Source: Ancylobacter rudongensis (GTDB taxonomy: Bacteria; Pseudomonadota; Alphaproteobacteria; Rhizobiales; Xanthobacteraceae). Taken from it: 64,000 bases of DNA. Both the position numbers and the translations under genes were made by a program. Shown piece by piece: positions 28,305 to 38,800 of this stretch. The stretch spans positions 1-64,000 of the forward strand of contig NZ_FMTP01000004.1 in NCBI RefSeq assembly GCF_900100155.1. Reading direction: 5' to 3'. Below the pieces are notes generated by a model, which saw only the letters and a list, made by a program, of their open reading frames with translations, was not told the origin of the DNA and searched no databases. Positions within the stretch are counted from its first letter, which is position 1. Every line of letters starts with the position of its first letter.

Positions 28305-28670
28305 CCTTGTTTGCCGCGCCCGTCCAGCGTTCCCCGGGCAAGCCTGCGGCCCCATTCGCAGATGCGTTCCCCGGACAAGCCGCGCGGACGCGGCGCCGAT
28401 CCGGGGCCCAGGGGGGGCGGGCGCGGGCTCGGGCCGGGCGTGGGCGGTCGGCTTCTCGCTGCCGCCGCTCAGCATCGCTGAAGAGTCTTCCGCTGGGTCC
28501 CGGCTCCGCGCTCCGGCTGCGCCTCCGCTTGGCCGGGACGCGCGGGGAGGGTGCGCGCATCAGAGCCCCTTATCCTCCGCGCCGCCCTCATCCCCGGGCT
28601 TGACCCGGGGACCCAGCCTTGCGCGATGCCCGCGCTCCCCCCGGGTGGCACTTCAAGCCCGGCCATGAGG
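28305..28670. repeat. REP-like palindrome cluster before the polyamine transporter
   Basis: The 517-bp gap 28300-28816 contains two 'cgttccccgg(a/g)caagcc' units (about 28330 and 28365), the 'gaagagtcttccgctgggtcccgg' module (28479-28550) and a CCCCGGG-cttga-CCCGGGG palindrome (28586-28618). No gene is recognised. The right part (28680-28816) is less GC-rich and probably carries the promoter of the next gene. Confidence 0.7.
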
Positions 28671-28703
28671 GCAGTAGAGGGGAATATCTGCCCATTTCCT
28701 GCT

Positions 28704-28720
28704 CATCGGTTTTTCCGATG
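28704..28720. promoter_or_regulatory. Inverted repeat CATCGG-T5-CCGATG upstream of the polyamine operon
   Basis: A perfect 6-bp inverted repeat around five T residues, about 97 bp before the substrate-binding protein start. It could be an operator or a small RNA hairpin. No ligand can be assigned. Confidence 0.4.
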
Positions 28721-28816
28721 GCTGCCTTCTGATCTTTGGTGTGGCGCCCCGCCCGACGCAGCGTCACACTCACCCCAAAGGGCCGCCTGCGCCCGCAGAA
28801 CAGAGGGAAACAGACC

Positions 28817-29986
28817 ATGCCGCGCCTCTCGCCTTATCTGCATCTGCCGGCGCTCGCCGCCAGCGCTTCTCTCGCCTTAAGCCCTGTTTTTGCTGCGGAA
28901 ATGACATCGGTCGGCAAGGGCGAAGGCCAGGTCGATATCGTCGCCTGGGCCGGCTATATCGAGCGCGGCGACACCGACAAGGCGTTTGACTGGGTCACGG
29001 AATTCGAGACCAAGACCGGCTGCAAGGTCAATGTGAAGACCGCCGGCACTTCCGATGAGATGGTCGCGCTGATGAATGAGGGCGGCTTCGACCTCGTCAC
29101 CGCCTCCGGCGACGCCTCGCTCCGCCTCATCGCCGGCAAGAAGGTCGCCCCCATCAACACCAAGCTGATTCCGAGCTGGGGCACGGTGGACCCGCGCCTG
29201 CAGGACGCGCCCTGGCACACGGTGAACGGCGTGCATTACGGCACGCCCTATCAGTGGGGCTCCAACGTGTTGATGTACAACACGGAAGCGTTCAAGGGCG
29301 AAGCGCCCAAGAGCTGGAACGTGGTGTTCGAGGAGCAGACCCTGCCGGACGGCAAGTCCAATAAGGGCCGTATCCAGGCCTTTGACGGCCCGATCTACAT
29401 CGCCGATGCCGCGCTCTATTTGATGACCCATAAGCCGGAACTGGGCATCAAGGACCCCTATGAGCTGACCGAGGCGCAGTACAAGGCGGCGCTCGACCTG
29501 CTGCGCCAGCAGCGCAAGATCGTGCAGCGCTACTGGCACGACGCGATGATCCAGATCGACGATTTCACCAATGAGGGCGTCGTCGCGTCCTCCTCCTGGC
29601 CGTTCCAGGTCAACCTGCTGAAAAGCCAGAACAAGCCGATCGCCTCCACCATCCCGAGCGAGGGGGCGACCGGCTGGGCCGATACCACCATGATGCACGC
29701 CGACGCGGCTCATCCCAACTGCGCCTATATGTGGATGGAGCACTCGCTGAGCCCCAAGGTGCAGGGCGACCTCGCCGCCTGGTTCGGCTCGGTGCCCGCC
29801 GTCCCCGCCGCCTGCAAGGGCAATGAGCTGCTGGGCGCGGAAGGCTGCACGACCAATGGCATGGAGGAATTCGAGCGCATCCATTTCTGGCGCACGCCGG
29901 TCGCCAAATGCGCCACCCAGGCCGAAGGCTGCGTGCCCTATTACCGCTGGGTGTCGGACTACATTGCCGTCCTCGGCGGGCGGTGA
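28817..29986 (+). CDS. ydcS: Polyamine-type ABC transporter substrate-binding protein (YdcS/PotD-like)
   Basis: A 389-residue exported protein with a signal peptide ending near residue 27 (LALSPVFAAEM). The mature part begins VDIVAWAGYIERG, the usual PotD/YdcS opening. Later segments such as YGTPYQWGSNVLMYN and YMWMEHSLSPKVQG are typical of spermidine/putrescine-binding proteins. It delivers a polyamine-like substrate to the YdcUV permease. Gene order (binding protein, ATPase, two permeases, aminobutyraldehyde dehydrogenase) matches E. coli ydcSTUV-patD. A 270-bp repeat-filled gap separates it from the ATPase gene. Confidence 0.88.
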   Translation: MPRLSPYLHLPALAASASLALSPVFAAEMTSVGKGEGQVDIVAWAGYIERGDTDKAFDWVTEFETKTGCKVNVKTAGTSDEMVALMNEGGFDLVTASGDASLRLIAGKKVAPINTKLIPSWGTVDPRLQDAPWHTVNGVHYGTPYQWGSNVLMYNTEAFKGEAPKSWNVVFEEQTLPDGKSNKGRIQAFDGPIYIADAALYLMTHKPELGIKDPYELTEAQYKAALDLLRQQRKIVQRYWHDAMIQIDDFTNEGVVASSSWPFQVNLLKSQNKPIASTIPSEGATGWADTTMMHADAAHPNCAYMWMEHSLSPKVQGDLAAWFGSVPAVPAACKGNELLGAEGCTTNGMEEFERIHFWRTPVAKCATQAEGCVPYYRWVSDYIAVLGGR

Positions 29987-30009
29987 CGCGCCGCGTCACA
30001 CAACGCAAT

Positions 30010-30205
30010 CCTGAGGTGCCCGGGCGAAAGCCCGGGCGTTGAGGGATGCTGAAGCGGAAGGGGATTTGAGCCGCCTGCGGCGGCACTCTCCGCTGGGTCC
30101 CGGATCGGCGCTCCGCCTGCGGCGCCGCTTGTCCGGGACACGAAATCTGGCTTCCCGGACAAGCCGCGCGACGCGCGGCGCCGATCCGGGGCCCAGCGCA
30201 CGAGT
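30010..30205. repeat. REP-like palindromes between ydcS-like and ydcT-like genes
   Basis: The gap holds GGTGCCCGGGCGAAAGCCCGGGCG (30016-30040), a CGCTGGGTCCCGGATCGGCGC unit ending GTCCGGGACACG (30090-30141) and a CCCGGACAAGCCGCGCGACG unit (30154-30200). The first hairpin could act in transcript processing or attenuation, raising binding-protein levels over the membrane parts; that is inferred. Confidence 0.6.
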
Positions 30206-30256
30206 CGCGCAGCGTCCTCTCGCTCTGATTTCTGACCGCCTTCCCGGAATTTCTTC

Positions 30257-31297
30257 ATGCACGCTCACGCCGCCCCGCTCGTCCTGCCAGCTGTCCGTTT
30301 TGCCGGTGTCGTCAGGCATTTCGGCGCGGTGCGGGCGGTGGATGGCGTCGACCTTGCCATCGCGCCGGGCGAGTTCTTCGCCATGCTGGGCCCGTCCGGC
30401 TCGGGCAAGACCACCTGCCTGCGCCTGATCGCCGGCTTCGAGCAGCCCGATGACGGCCATATCGAGATCTTCGGCGAGACGGTGGAAGGCCTGCCGCCCT
30501 ATCGGCGGGCGGTGAACACCGTGTTCCAGGACTATGCGCTGTTTCCGCATCTCTCGGTCGGCGAGAATGTCGCCTATGGGCTGCGGGTGCGCGGTATCGG
30601 CCGGGCCGATCGCGACCGGATGGCCCGCGAGGCGCTGGCCATGGTCAAGCTGTCGGGCATGGAAACCCGCCGCCCGGCGCAGCTCTCCGGCGGCCAGCGC
30701 CAGCGCGTGGCGCTCGCCCGCGCCCTGGTGGTGCGGCCGAAAGTGCTGCTGCTCGACGAGCCGCTGGGCGCGCTCGACCTCAAGCTACGCGAGGAAATGC
30801 AGAGCGAACTGAAGGGCTTGCAGCGGGCGCTCGGCCTCACCTTCGTCTTCGTCACCCATGACCAGAGCGAGGCGCTGTCCATGGCCGACCGCGTCGCCGT
30901 GTTCAATGAGGGGCGGATCGTGCAGGTCGGGCCGCCGGAAGAAGTCTATGAGCGGCCGGCCACGCGCTTCGTCGCCCGCTTTGTCGGCTCGGCCAATGTG
31001 CTGGAGGCGCGTGAGGCGCTGGCGCTGGGCGCGCCGGCCCGGCCTTCCAGCCTGCGGCCGGAGAAGATTGTGCTCCTCGCCCCCGGCGCGCCGGTGCCGG
31101 AAGGCGCGGCGCTGGTGGAGGCGCGCGTCACCGACGTGTCCTATCAGGGCCCGGTGCGCCGCGTCAGCGCGGTCACGGGCGAGGGGCTGGCGCTCACGGC
31201 CGCCGTTCCCGCAACGGCTTCAGGCGTGATGGCGGGTGCCACCGTCCGGCTCGCCGTGCCCGCAGGGGCGGTGCGGCCGATGGGGGGCGAGCAATGA
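30257..31297 (+). CDS. ydcT: Polyamine-type ABC transporter ATP-binding protein (YdcT/PotA-like)
   Basis: A 346-residue ATPase. Walker A is LGPSGSGKTT, the Q-loop VFQDYALFPH, the signature LSGGQRQRVALARAL, Walker B LLLDEPLGALD, and the switch His is in VTHDQSEAL. A C-terminal TOBE domain (about 255-340) is typical of PotA-type transporters. It overlaps the first permease start by 4 bp. It powers import through YdcU/YdcV homologues. Confidence 0.92.
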   Translation: MHAHAAPLVLPAVRFAGVVRHFGAVRAVDGVDLAIAPGEFFAMLGPSGSGKTTCLRLIAGFEQPDDGHIEIFGETVEGLPPYRRAVNTVFQDYALFPHLSVGENVAYGLRVRGIGRADRDRMAREALAMVKLSGMETRRPAQLSGGQRQRVALARALVVRPKVLLLDEPLGALDLKLREEMQSELKGLQRALGLTFVFVTHDQSEALSMADRVAVFNEGRIVQVGPPEEVYERPATRFVARFVGSANVLEAREALALGAPARPSSLRPEKIVLLAPGAPVPEGAALVEARVTDVSYQGPVRRVSAVTGEGLALTAAVPATASGVMAGATVRLAVPAGAVRPMGGEQ

Positions 31298-32241
31298 GCC
31301 TCGCGACCCTCGATCTGCCCGCCCCGCGCGAGGGCCTGCTGCGCCGGCTTTCCGACGTGCTGGTGCGCCGCGCCCGGCTGCTGACGCTGCTTCTGCTGCT
31401 GCCGCCGCTGCTGTGGCTGGGGCTTGTCTATCTCGGCAGCCTGTTCGTCTTCCTCGGGCAATCGGTTTTTTCGATAGACGAGTTTTCCGGCACCATCGTC
31501 CGCGAGCCGACCACCGCCACGCTGCTCGAACTCTTCCGCCCCGCCAATCTGGACATTCTGCTGCGAACCATCGGAATTGCCGGGGGCGTCACCCTGCTGT
31601 GCGCGATCATCGCGTTCCCCATCGCCTATTATGCCGCCCGCTATGCCGGGCCGAAGGTGAAGGCGGCGTTCTATCTCGCCGTCATGATGCCGCTGTGGTC
31701 GAGCTATCTGGTCAAGGTCTATGGCTGGAAGCTGCTGCTGGCCAAGGAAGGGGCCATCGGCTGGTTCGCCGGCAAGCTGGGCCTCGGCGGCGCGCTGGAG
31801 GCGTGGCTGGCGCTGCCGCTGGTCGGCGGGCCCTCGCTTTCGGTCAGCTATACCGGCATGGTGCTGACCTTCACCTATCTCTGGCTGCCCTTCATGATCC
31901 TCCCCGTCCAGGCGGCGCTGGAACGGGTGCCGCCGCATCTCATTGAGGCGGCGGGCGATCTCGGCGCCGCGCCGGGCCTCGTCTTCCGCACCGTGATCCT
32001 GCCGCTCGCCATGCCGGGCGTGGTGGCGGGGTCGATCTTCACCTTCTCGCTGACGCTGGGCGACTACATCGTGCCGCAGATCATCGGCACCTCGGCGCTG
32101 GTGCTGGGGCAGGCAGTGTACACGCTGCAGGGCACGGCCGGGAACATCCCGCTGGCGGCGGCTTTCTCGCTGGTGCCGATCCTGGTCATGGCCGTGTTCC
32201 TCACCCTCGCCAAGCGCACGGGAGCGTTCGATGCGCTGTGA
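31294..32241 (+). CDS. ydcU: Polyamine-type ABC transporter permease 1 (YdcU/PotB-like)
   Basis: A 315-residue inner-membrane protein with about six membrane segments. The first lies near 30-55, after a Pro-rich cytoplasmic start. The ATPase-contacting EAA loop is recognisable as LIEAAGDLGAAPGLVFRTVILP (about 214-235). The start overlaps the ydcT-like stop. It pairs with the next permease to form the channel. Confidence 0.9.
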   Translation: MSLATLDLPAPREGLLRRLSDVLVRRARLLTLLLLLPPLLWLGLVYLGSLFVFLGQSVFSIDEFSGTIVREPTTATLLELFRPANLDILLRTIGIAGGVTLLCAIIAFPIAYYAARYAGPKVKAAFYLAVMMPLWSSYLVKVYGWKLLLAKEGAIGWFAGKLGLGGALEAWLALPLVGGPSLSVSYTGMVLTFTYLWLPFMILPVQAALERVPPHLIEAAGDLGAAPGLVFRTVILPLAMPGVVAGSIFTFSLTLGDYIVPQIIGTSALVLGQAVYTLQGTAGNIPLAAAFSLVPILVMAVFLTLAKRTGAFDAL

Positions 32242-32280
32242 GGTCGGGCGTATCGGTAATCTCGATGGGAGCGCCACACC

Positions 32281-33081
32281 ATGACTCGCGCCCCGCTCTC
32301 GCTCAAGATCGCCGCCCTTGCCGGGCTGGCCTTCCTGCACATCCCGCTGCTGTTCATCCTGCTCTATTGCTTCACCACGGAAGAGAAGAGCTACGCCTTC
32401 CCTCCGCCCGGCTTCACGCTGAAATGGTTCGGCGTGGTGTGGGGGCGGGCCGATATCTGGGCGGCTGTCGGGCTGTCGCTGAAGGTGGCGAGCATCGCCA
32501 CGCTGCTGGCGCTGGTGCTCGGCACGCTGGCGGCCGGAGCGTTGGCGCGGGCGCGGTTCTTCGGCCGCGAGCCGATCTCGCTGCTGTTCGTGCTGCCCAT
32601 CGCACTGCCGGGCATCGTCACCGGCATCGCGCTGCGCCAGGCCTTCGGGCTGATGGAGATCCCGTTCTCCGTCTGGACCATCGTGCTCGGCCACGCCACC
32701 TTCTGCATCGTCGTCGTCTACAACAATGCCGTGGCGCGCCTGCGCCGGCTCTCGCCCTCGCTGATCGAGGCGTCGATGGATCTGGGCGCCGATGCCTTCC
32801 AGACCTTCCGCCTCGTGGTGCTGCCGAACATCGGCACCGCGCTGCTGGCCGGCGGCATGCTCGCCTTCGCGCTCAGCTTCGACGAGGTGATCGTCACCAC
32901 CTTCACCGCCGGCCAGCAATCGACTTTGCCGATATGGATGCTGTCCGAACTCATCCGCCCGCGGCAGCGCCCCGTCACCAATGTGGTCGCCGTGCTCGTG
33001 ATCCTCGTGACTTTCCTGCCCATCCTCGCCGCCTACTACCTCACCCGCCATGGCGAGGCGGTGGCCGGCTCGGGAAAATAG
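32281..33081 (+). CDS. ydcV: Polyamine-type ABC transporter permease 2 (YdcV/PotC-like)
   Basis: A 266-residue permease with about six membrane segments. The EAA loop is [21 protein letters not shown] (about 162-182). [13 protein letters not shown] near residue 40 is the usual PotC-type periplasmic loop. It lies 39 bp after permease 1 and 10 bp before the dehydrogenase gene, within one operon. Confidence 0.92.
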   Translation: MTRAPLSLKIAALAGLAFLHIPLLFILLYCFTTEEKSYAFPPPGFTLKWFGVVWGRADIWAAVGLSLKVASIATLLALVLGTLAAGALARARFFGREPISLLFVLPIALPGIVTGIALRQAFGLMEIPFSVWTIVLGHATFCIVVVYNNAVARLRRLSPSLIEASMDLGADAFQTFRLVVLPNIGTALLAGGMLAFALSFDEVIVTTFTAGQQSTLPIWMLSELIRPRQRPVTNVVAVLVILVTFLPILAAYYLTRHGEAVAGSGK

Positions 33082-33091
33082 GAGACGCCCC

Positions 33092-34543
33092 ATGACTGCC
33101 TTGTCCGATACCGAAATGCTGATCGGCTCCGCCTTCGTCGCCGGCACGGAGACGACGGAGACGGTGCTGAACCCGAAGACCGAGGAGACGCTGATCGAAC
33201 TGCCCGAGGCGTCCCCGGACCAGATCGACGCGGCGGTGAACGCCGCCGACAAGGCATTTCGCACCTGGTCGCGCACCACGCCGGCCGAGCGCTCCTACAT
33301 GTTGCTCAAGCTGGCGGACCGCATCGAGGCCGAGGCGGAAGCCTTCGCAACCCTTGAGGCGCTGAACTGCGGCAAGCCCCGCCATGCGGTGCTGAACGAC
33401 GAGATTCCCGGCGTGGTCGACTGCTTCCGCTTCTTCGCCGGCGCCGCGCGGACCCAGCACGGCATGGTGGCGGGCGAGTATCTGGCCGGCCACACCTCGA
33501 TGATCCGGCGCGACCCGATCGGCGTCGTCGCCTCCATCGCGCCGTGGAACTACCCGCTGATGATGGCGGCGTGGAAGCTGGCCCCGGCGCTGGCCGGTGG
33601 CAATACGGTGGTCATCAAGCCTTCCGAGCAGACGCCGCTTTCCCTGCTGAAGCTCGCCCGGATCATCGCCGATATTTTCCCGGAGGGCGTGGTCAACGTC
33701 GTCGTCGGGCGCGGCGAGAGCGTCGGCAATGCGCTGATCAATCATCCCAAGGTCGCGATGGTCTCGCTCACCGGCGACATCGCGACCGGCAAGAAGGTGC
33801 TGACCGCCGCCGCCAAGACGGTGAAGCGCACCCATCTGGAACTGGGCGGCAAGGCGCCGGTCATCGTGTTCGACGATGCCGATATCGACGCCGTGGTCGA
33901 AGGGGTAAAGGTGTTTGGTTACTACAATGCCGGGCAGGACTGCACCGCTGCCTGCCGCATCTATGCCGGCTCCAAGATCTATGAAAAACTGGTGGCGGAT
34001 CTCGCCTCGGCGGTGTCGGGGCTGAAATTCGGCCAGGTCGATGACAGCGAGAACGACATCGGCCCGCTGATTTCCGCCCGCCAGCGCGCCCGCGTCGCGT
34101 CCTTCGTCGAGCGGGCTTCCGAGCTCAATCACATCGAGATCGCGACCGGCGGCAAGGTTGCCGGTGGCGCCGGTTCCGGCAAGGGGTTCTTCTACGAGCC
34201 GACCGTGGTGGCCGGGGCCCTGCAATCCGACGAGATCGTTCGCCGGGAGGTGTTCGGTCCCGTGGTGTCCGTCACGCGCTTCAGCGATATCGACGAGGCC
34301 GTGGGCTGGGCCAATGACAGCGACTACGGCCTCGCTTCCTCGGTATGGACGCAGGATATCGGGCGCGGCATGGCCACCGCTTCGCGCCTGCAATATGGCT
34401 GCACCTGGGTGAACTGCCATTTCATGCTGGTGAGCGAGATGCCCCATGGCGGGTTGAAGCAGTCCGGCTATGGCAAGGATCTCAGTGCCTATGCGCTGGA
34501 GGACTATACCGTCGTGCGCCATGTCATGGTGAAGAACGCCTGA
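33092..34543 (+). CDS. patD: Gamma-aminobutyraldehyde dehydrogenase (PatD-like)
   Basis: A 483-residue NAD-dependent aldehyde dehydrogenase. Family landmarks are [14 protein letters not shown], the cofactor segment [21 protein letters not shown], the catalytic Glu in LELGGKAPV, the catalytic Cys in [10 protein letters not shown] and the C-terminal EVFGPVVSV. It would oxidise 4-aminobutanal from putrescine to GABA. The specificity is inferred from the polyamine transporter operon and E. coli patD synteny. Start 33092 has GGAGACG upstream; the frame stays open further upstream inside ydcV. Confidence 0.88.
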   Translation: MTALSDTEMLIGSAFVAGTETTETVLNPKTEETLIELPEASPDQIDAAVNAADKAFRTWSRTTPAERSYMLLKLADRIEAEAEAFATLEALNCGKPRHAVLNDEIPGVVDCFRFFAGAARTQHGMVAGEYLAGHTSMIRRDPIGVVASIAPWNYPLMMAAWKLAPALAGGNTVVIKPSEQTPLSLLKLARIIADIFPEGVVNVVVGRGESVGNALINHPKVAMVSLTGDIATGKKVLTAAAKTVKRTHLELGGKAPVIVFDDADIDAVVEGVKVFGYYNAGQDCTAACRIYAGSKIYEKLVADLASAVSGLKFGQVDDSENDIGPLISARQRARVASFVERASELNHIEIATGGKVAGGAGSGKGFFYEPTVVAGALQSDEIVRREVFGPVVSVTRFSDIDEAVGWANDSDYGLASSVWTQDIGRGMATASRLQYGCTWVNCHFMLVSEMPHGGLKQSGYGKDLSAYALEDYTVVRHVMVKNA

Positions 34544-34744
34544 TCTGACCGAGTTTCGCTCGAAATGGCGCGGCGGGCAGCCGGGTAGTCGGCACCTTCC
34601 GCAAGTTGGAGTATGATGTTCCGGCAGGCGCGTGAAAGTGATCGTCGCGGCGTCGTGTGACACATAAGTGAGTTGGAACTCTTCCTCTAATCTGTTGTGT
34701 CGCAGCATGAAATTGCGTGCTTACCGACACAGTCCGATGGGGGC

Positions 34745-35848
34745 ATGATGCGACGTGGAACCGGCTTGCTGCTGACGATCGCCGTGCTTGCGGGAGCTGG
34801 CTGGCTTGCCCATGACCAGGGCTGGGTCGAGACGCAAGCGCTGTTCGGCGGGCGCAGCCAGGCGAACGCGGCGGCCCAACCCGCCACACCCCGCGCGGTT
34901 CCTGTCGAGGTGGCGCCGGCGCGTGCCGCGTCGGTGACCACCGACATCTCGTCCATCGGCTCGCTGCAGTCCGACGAATCGGTGAAGGTGGCACCGGAGG
35001 TTTCCGGGCGCATCCAGGAAATCCGTTTTCAGGAAGGCCAGCACGTGAAGGCCGGCGACGTGCTGGTGCAGCTCGATGCGGCGCTGGTGAAGGCCTCGCT
35101 CGACGAGACAGAGGCCCGCCTCGCGCTGGCCGAAGCCAATTACGACCGCGCCCAGCGGCTGCAGAAGACCGGGTCGGGCACGGCCCGCGCCCTGGACGAG
35201 GCGCAGGCGGAACTGAACACGGCGCGCGCTTTGCTGAATTCCCAGCGGGTTCAGATCGCCAAGCACACCATCACCGCCCCGTTTGACGGGGTGGTCGGCC
35301 TGCGCACGGTCTCGAACGGCGCCTACATCGCGGTGGGCACCGAACTGGTCAATCTCGAGAAGATCGACACGCTGAAGTTGGACTTCAAAGTGCCGGAAAC
35401 CCAGCTCTCCAGCATTGCCGAGAACCAGAGCGTGACGATCACGCTCGACGCGCTGCCGGGCCGGAGCTTCTCCGGCACGATCTACGCCATCGATCCCATG
35501 GTCGACATCAATGGCCGTTCGCTGAGCGTTCGCGCGCGGCTCGACAACAAGAACCTTGAACTGCGCCCAGGCCTGTTCGCGCGCGTGGTGGTGCAGGGCA
35601 GCCAGCCGCGCGATGCCGTGTTCGTGCCGGAAAGCGCCATCGTGCCTCGCGGTCAGGAGCGTCTGGTCTGGCAGATCGTCGACGGAAAGGCGCAGCAGCT
35701 GAAAGTCGAACTCGGCCAGCGCGCCAATGGCGAGGTCGAGGTCAAGGGCGTTTCGGCCGGGGCTTCCATCGTCGTCGCCGGCCAGGGGCGCCTGCAGGCC
35801 GGTTCCGTGGTGGAGGTGGTGCCGCCGCCGCCCGCGCCGCAGGGCTGA
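34745..35848 (+). CDS. RND efflux periplasmic adaptor (membrane fusion protein)
   Basis: A 367-residue HlyD/AcrA-family protein. An N-terminal membrane anchor (about 6-22, LLLTIAVLAGAGWLA) precedes a biotinyl-lipoyl-like domain (VKVAPEVSGRIQEIRFQEGQ, FDGVVGLRTVSNGAYI), an alpha-helical hairpin (about 110-160) and a beta-barrel domain. It links the RND pump to an outer-membrane channel. A longer frame from GTG 34697 is open, but ATG 34745 gives a standard N-terminus. The RND gene follows 9 bp later. No TolC-like gene is present nearby. Confidence 0.9.
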   Translation: MMRRGTGLLLTIAVLAGAGWLAHDQGWVETQALFGGRSQANAAAQPATPRAVPVEVAPARAASVTTDISSIGSLQSDESVKVAPEVSGRIQEIRFQEGQHVKAGDVLVQLDAALVKASLDETEARLALAEANYDRAQRLQKTGSGTARALDEAQAELNTARALLNSQRVQIAKHTITAPFDGVVGLRTVSNGAYIAVGTELVNLEKIDTLKLDFKVPETQLSSIAENQSVTITLDALPGRSFSGTIYAIDPMVDINGRSLSVRARLDNKNLELRPGLFARVVVQGSQPRDAVFVPESAIVPRGQERLVWQIVDGKAQQLKVELGQRANGEVEVKGVSAGASIVVAGQGRLQAGSVVEVVPPPPAPQG

Positions 35849-35857
35849 GGCCGCGCC

Positions 35858-38800
35858 ATGGGCATTTCCGAACTCTGCGTCCGCCGCCCCGTCTTCGCGA
35901 CCGTGCTGAGCCTGCTGCTGATCCTTATCGGCATTGTCTCCTACGACCGGCTTTCGGTGCGTGAATACCCGAATATTGACGAGCCGACCGTATCCGTCGT
36001 CACCAGCTATCCCGGCGCCTCGGCGAGCATCGTCGAGAGCCAGGTGACTCAGGTGCTGGAAGGCTCCATTGCCGGCATCGAAGGCATCGACGTGCTGGAA
36101 TCCACCAGCCGTTCGGAATCGAGCCGCATCACGGTGCGTTTCCGCCTGGAGATCGACCCCGACGTCGCCGCCAGCGATGTGCGCGACCGGGTGAGCCGGG
36201 TGCGCCAGCGCCTGCCGGACGAGATCGACGAGCCGGTGATCTCCAAGGTCGAGGCCGACGCCCAGCCGGTGCTGTTCGTCGTCTTCCGTTCCGACCGCAT
36301 GTCGGGGCTCGAACTGTCCGACTATATCGACCGCTATGTCGTCGACCGCTTCAAGAACATCAGCGGCGTCTCCGATGTGCAGATCTATGGCGAGCGGCGC
36401 TATGCCATGCGCGTCTGGGTCGACCGCGAGCGGCTCGCCGCCTACGCCCTCACGGTCCAGGACGTGGAGGACGCGCTCAGCGCCCAGAATGTCGAGATTC
36501 CCTCCGGTCGCATCGAAAGCGTCGACCGCGAATTCACCGTGCTCTCGCGCACCGGGCTGACGACGGTCGACCAGTTCAACCAGATCGTGGTCAAGCGGGC
36601 CGAGGGCGCGCAGGTGCACCTCAGCGACGTCGCGCGCGTCGAGCTCGGCGCGGCGGACGAGCGCCGGGCCAGCCGCTTCAACGGCGGCGCGGCGATCTTC
36701 ATCGGTGTGATCAAGCAGGCGGTGGCCAACCCGCTCGATGTCTCCGCCGGCGCGCGCGCCGTCCTGCCGCAGGTCAATGAGAGCCTGCCCGAGGGCATGA
36801 CCGCCACCATCGGCAACGACAACGCGGTGTTCATCGACCGCTCGATCGAAGCGGTGTTCCACACCATCTTCGAGGCGGTGATCCTGGTCGTGCTGGTGAT
36901 CGTGGTGTTCCTGCGCTCGTTCCGGGCATCGATTATTCCGATAGTCACGATCCCGATCTCACTGGTCACCACCTTCGCCATCATGTACGCGCTGGGTTTC
37001 AGCGTTAACACGTTGACACTTCTGGCGTTTGTGCTCGCGATCGGCCTCGTGGTCGACGATGCCATCGTCGTTCTGGAGAACATCTTCCGCCATATCGAGC
37101 ACGGCATGAAGCCGATCCCTGCCGCCATCAAGGGTGCGCGCGAGATCGGCTTCGCCGTCATCGCCATGACGATGACGCTGGCTGCCGTCTATGCGCCTGT
37201 CGCCTTCGCGCCCGGGCGCACCGGCCGGCTTTTCCTCGAATTCGCGCTGACGCTCGCCGGCGCCGTCATCATCTCGGGATTTGTCGCGCTGACGCTGACG
37301 CCGATGATGTGCTCGCGCCTGCTCAAGCACGAGGCAAAGCCGGGCCGGGTCTCGGCCTTCATCGAGGGACGGCTGCGGTCCATGGAGAGCGGCTATCGCC
37401 GCCTGCTCGGAACGGCCCTGAAGATACGGCCCCTCATCCTGCTGCTGGCGCTGATGGTCGCGGGCGCCAGCGCCTTCTTCCTCACGGCGCTGCCATCCGA
37501 ACTGGCCCCGGTGGAAGACCGTGGGGTGATCCGCGTCTCCGGCAGTGCGCCGGAGGGTTCCACCCTTGCCTACACGTCGCGCTACACCAACCAGATCGAC
37601 CAGATCGTCTCGAAGGAGCCGGAGGTCGGCAGCGTCCTCATCATCAACGGCTTTCCCGAAGTGCACCGCTTCCTGGTGATCGGCCGGCTGAAGGACTGGG
37701 ACGAGCGCGACGTGCGCCAGCAGGAACTCGTGGCCAAGCTGACGCCGGAACTCAGGCGCATCGCCGGCATCAATGCCTACGCCAACAACCCGCCCTCGCT
37801 CGGCGCGTCCAATAATTCGCGCCCCATCGAGTTCGTCATCCAGACATCGAGCACCTATGAGCAGCTCGACGAGTATGTGAACCGCTTCCTGGAACGCATC
37901 CGCGACTATCCCGGCCTTGTCAGCATCGACAGCGACCTCAAGCTCAACAAGCCGGAGATTTCCATTGCGGTGGATCGCGCCAAGGCGGCGGATCTCGGCA
38001 TCGACATTGCGGTTCTGGGGCGCACGCTGGAAAGCCTGCTCGGCGGGCGGCAGGTGACGCGCTTTGAGGTGGGGGGCGAGCAATACGATGTCTACGTCCA
38101 GCTCGACGCCAGCGACCGTTCCTCGCCAGCGACGCTGGACACCATCTATCTGCGCTCGGCGGGCGGGGAAATGGTTCAGCTCTCCAACCTCGTCACCGTG
38201 CGCGAGAGCGTGGCACCGCAGGAATTGAAGCGCTTCAACCAGCTGCGCGCCGCCACCATATCAGGCAATCTGGCGCCGGGCTTCTCTCAGGGCGAGGCGC
38301 TTGATTTTCTCGACCAGACCGCCCGCGAGGTGCTGCCGCAAACTGTGCAGACCGATGTCGCCGGCCAGAGCCGTGAATTCCGCGCCGCCGGCCAGAGCCT
38401 GGTGGTGGTGTTCCTGCTCGCCCTGGGGTTCATCTATCTCGTGCTCGCGGCGCAGTTCGAGAGCTTCCGCGATCCGGTCATCATCATGCTGACCGTTCCC
38501 CTGTCGATGACCGGGGCCCTGGCGGCGCTCTATTTCACCGGCGGATCGCTCAACGTTTATTCGCAGATCGGACTGGTGACGCTGGTCGGCCTGATCACCA
38601 AGCACGGAATCCTGATCGTCGAGTTCGCCAATCAGCAGCAGGACGCGGGTCTTGATCGCCGGGCCTCGGTGATCGAGGCTGCCGTGCTGCGCCTGCGGCC
38701 CATTCTGATGACCACGGGCGCCATGGTGCTGGGAGCCGTCCCGCTGGCGCTGGCGAGCGGTGCCGGTGCCGAGAGTCGGGCGCAGATCGGCTGGGTCATT

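Noticed and set aside
31144..33279. 711-residue open frame on the minus strand opposite the ydcT/U/V-like genes
   Set aside because: It is antisense to well-supported ABC transporter genes and its composition (Gln/Arg/His/Gly-rich) is what GC-rich shadow frames give. No motif is recognisable.
34721..36862. 713-residue minus-strand frame opposite the RND adaptor and pump genes
   Set aside because: Antisense to a normal RND operon, with no family signature.
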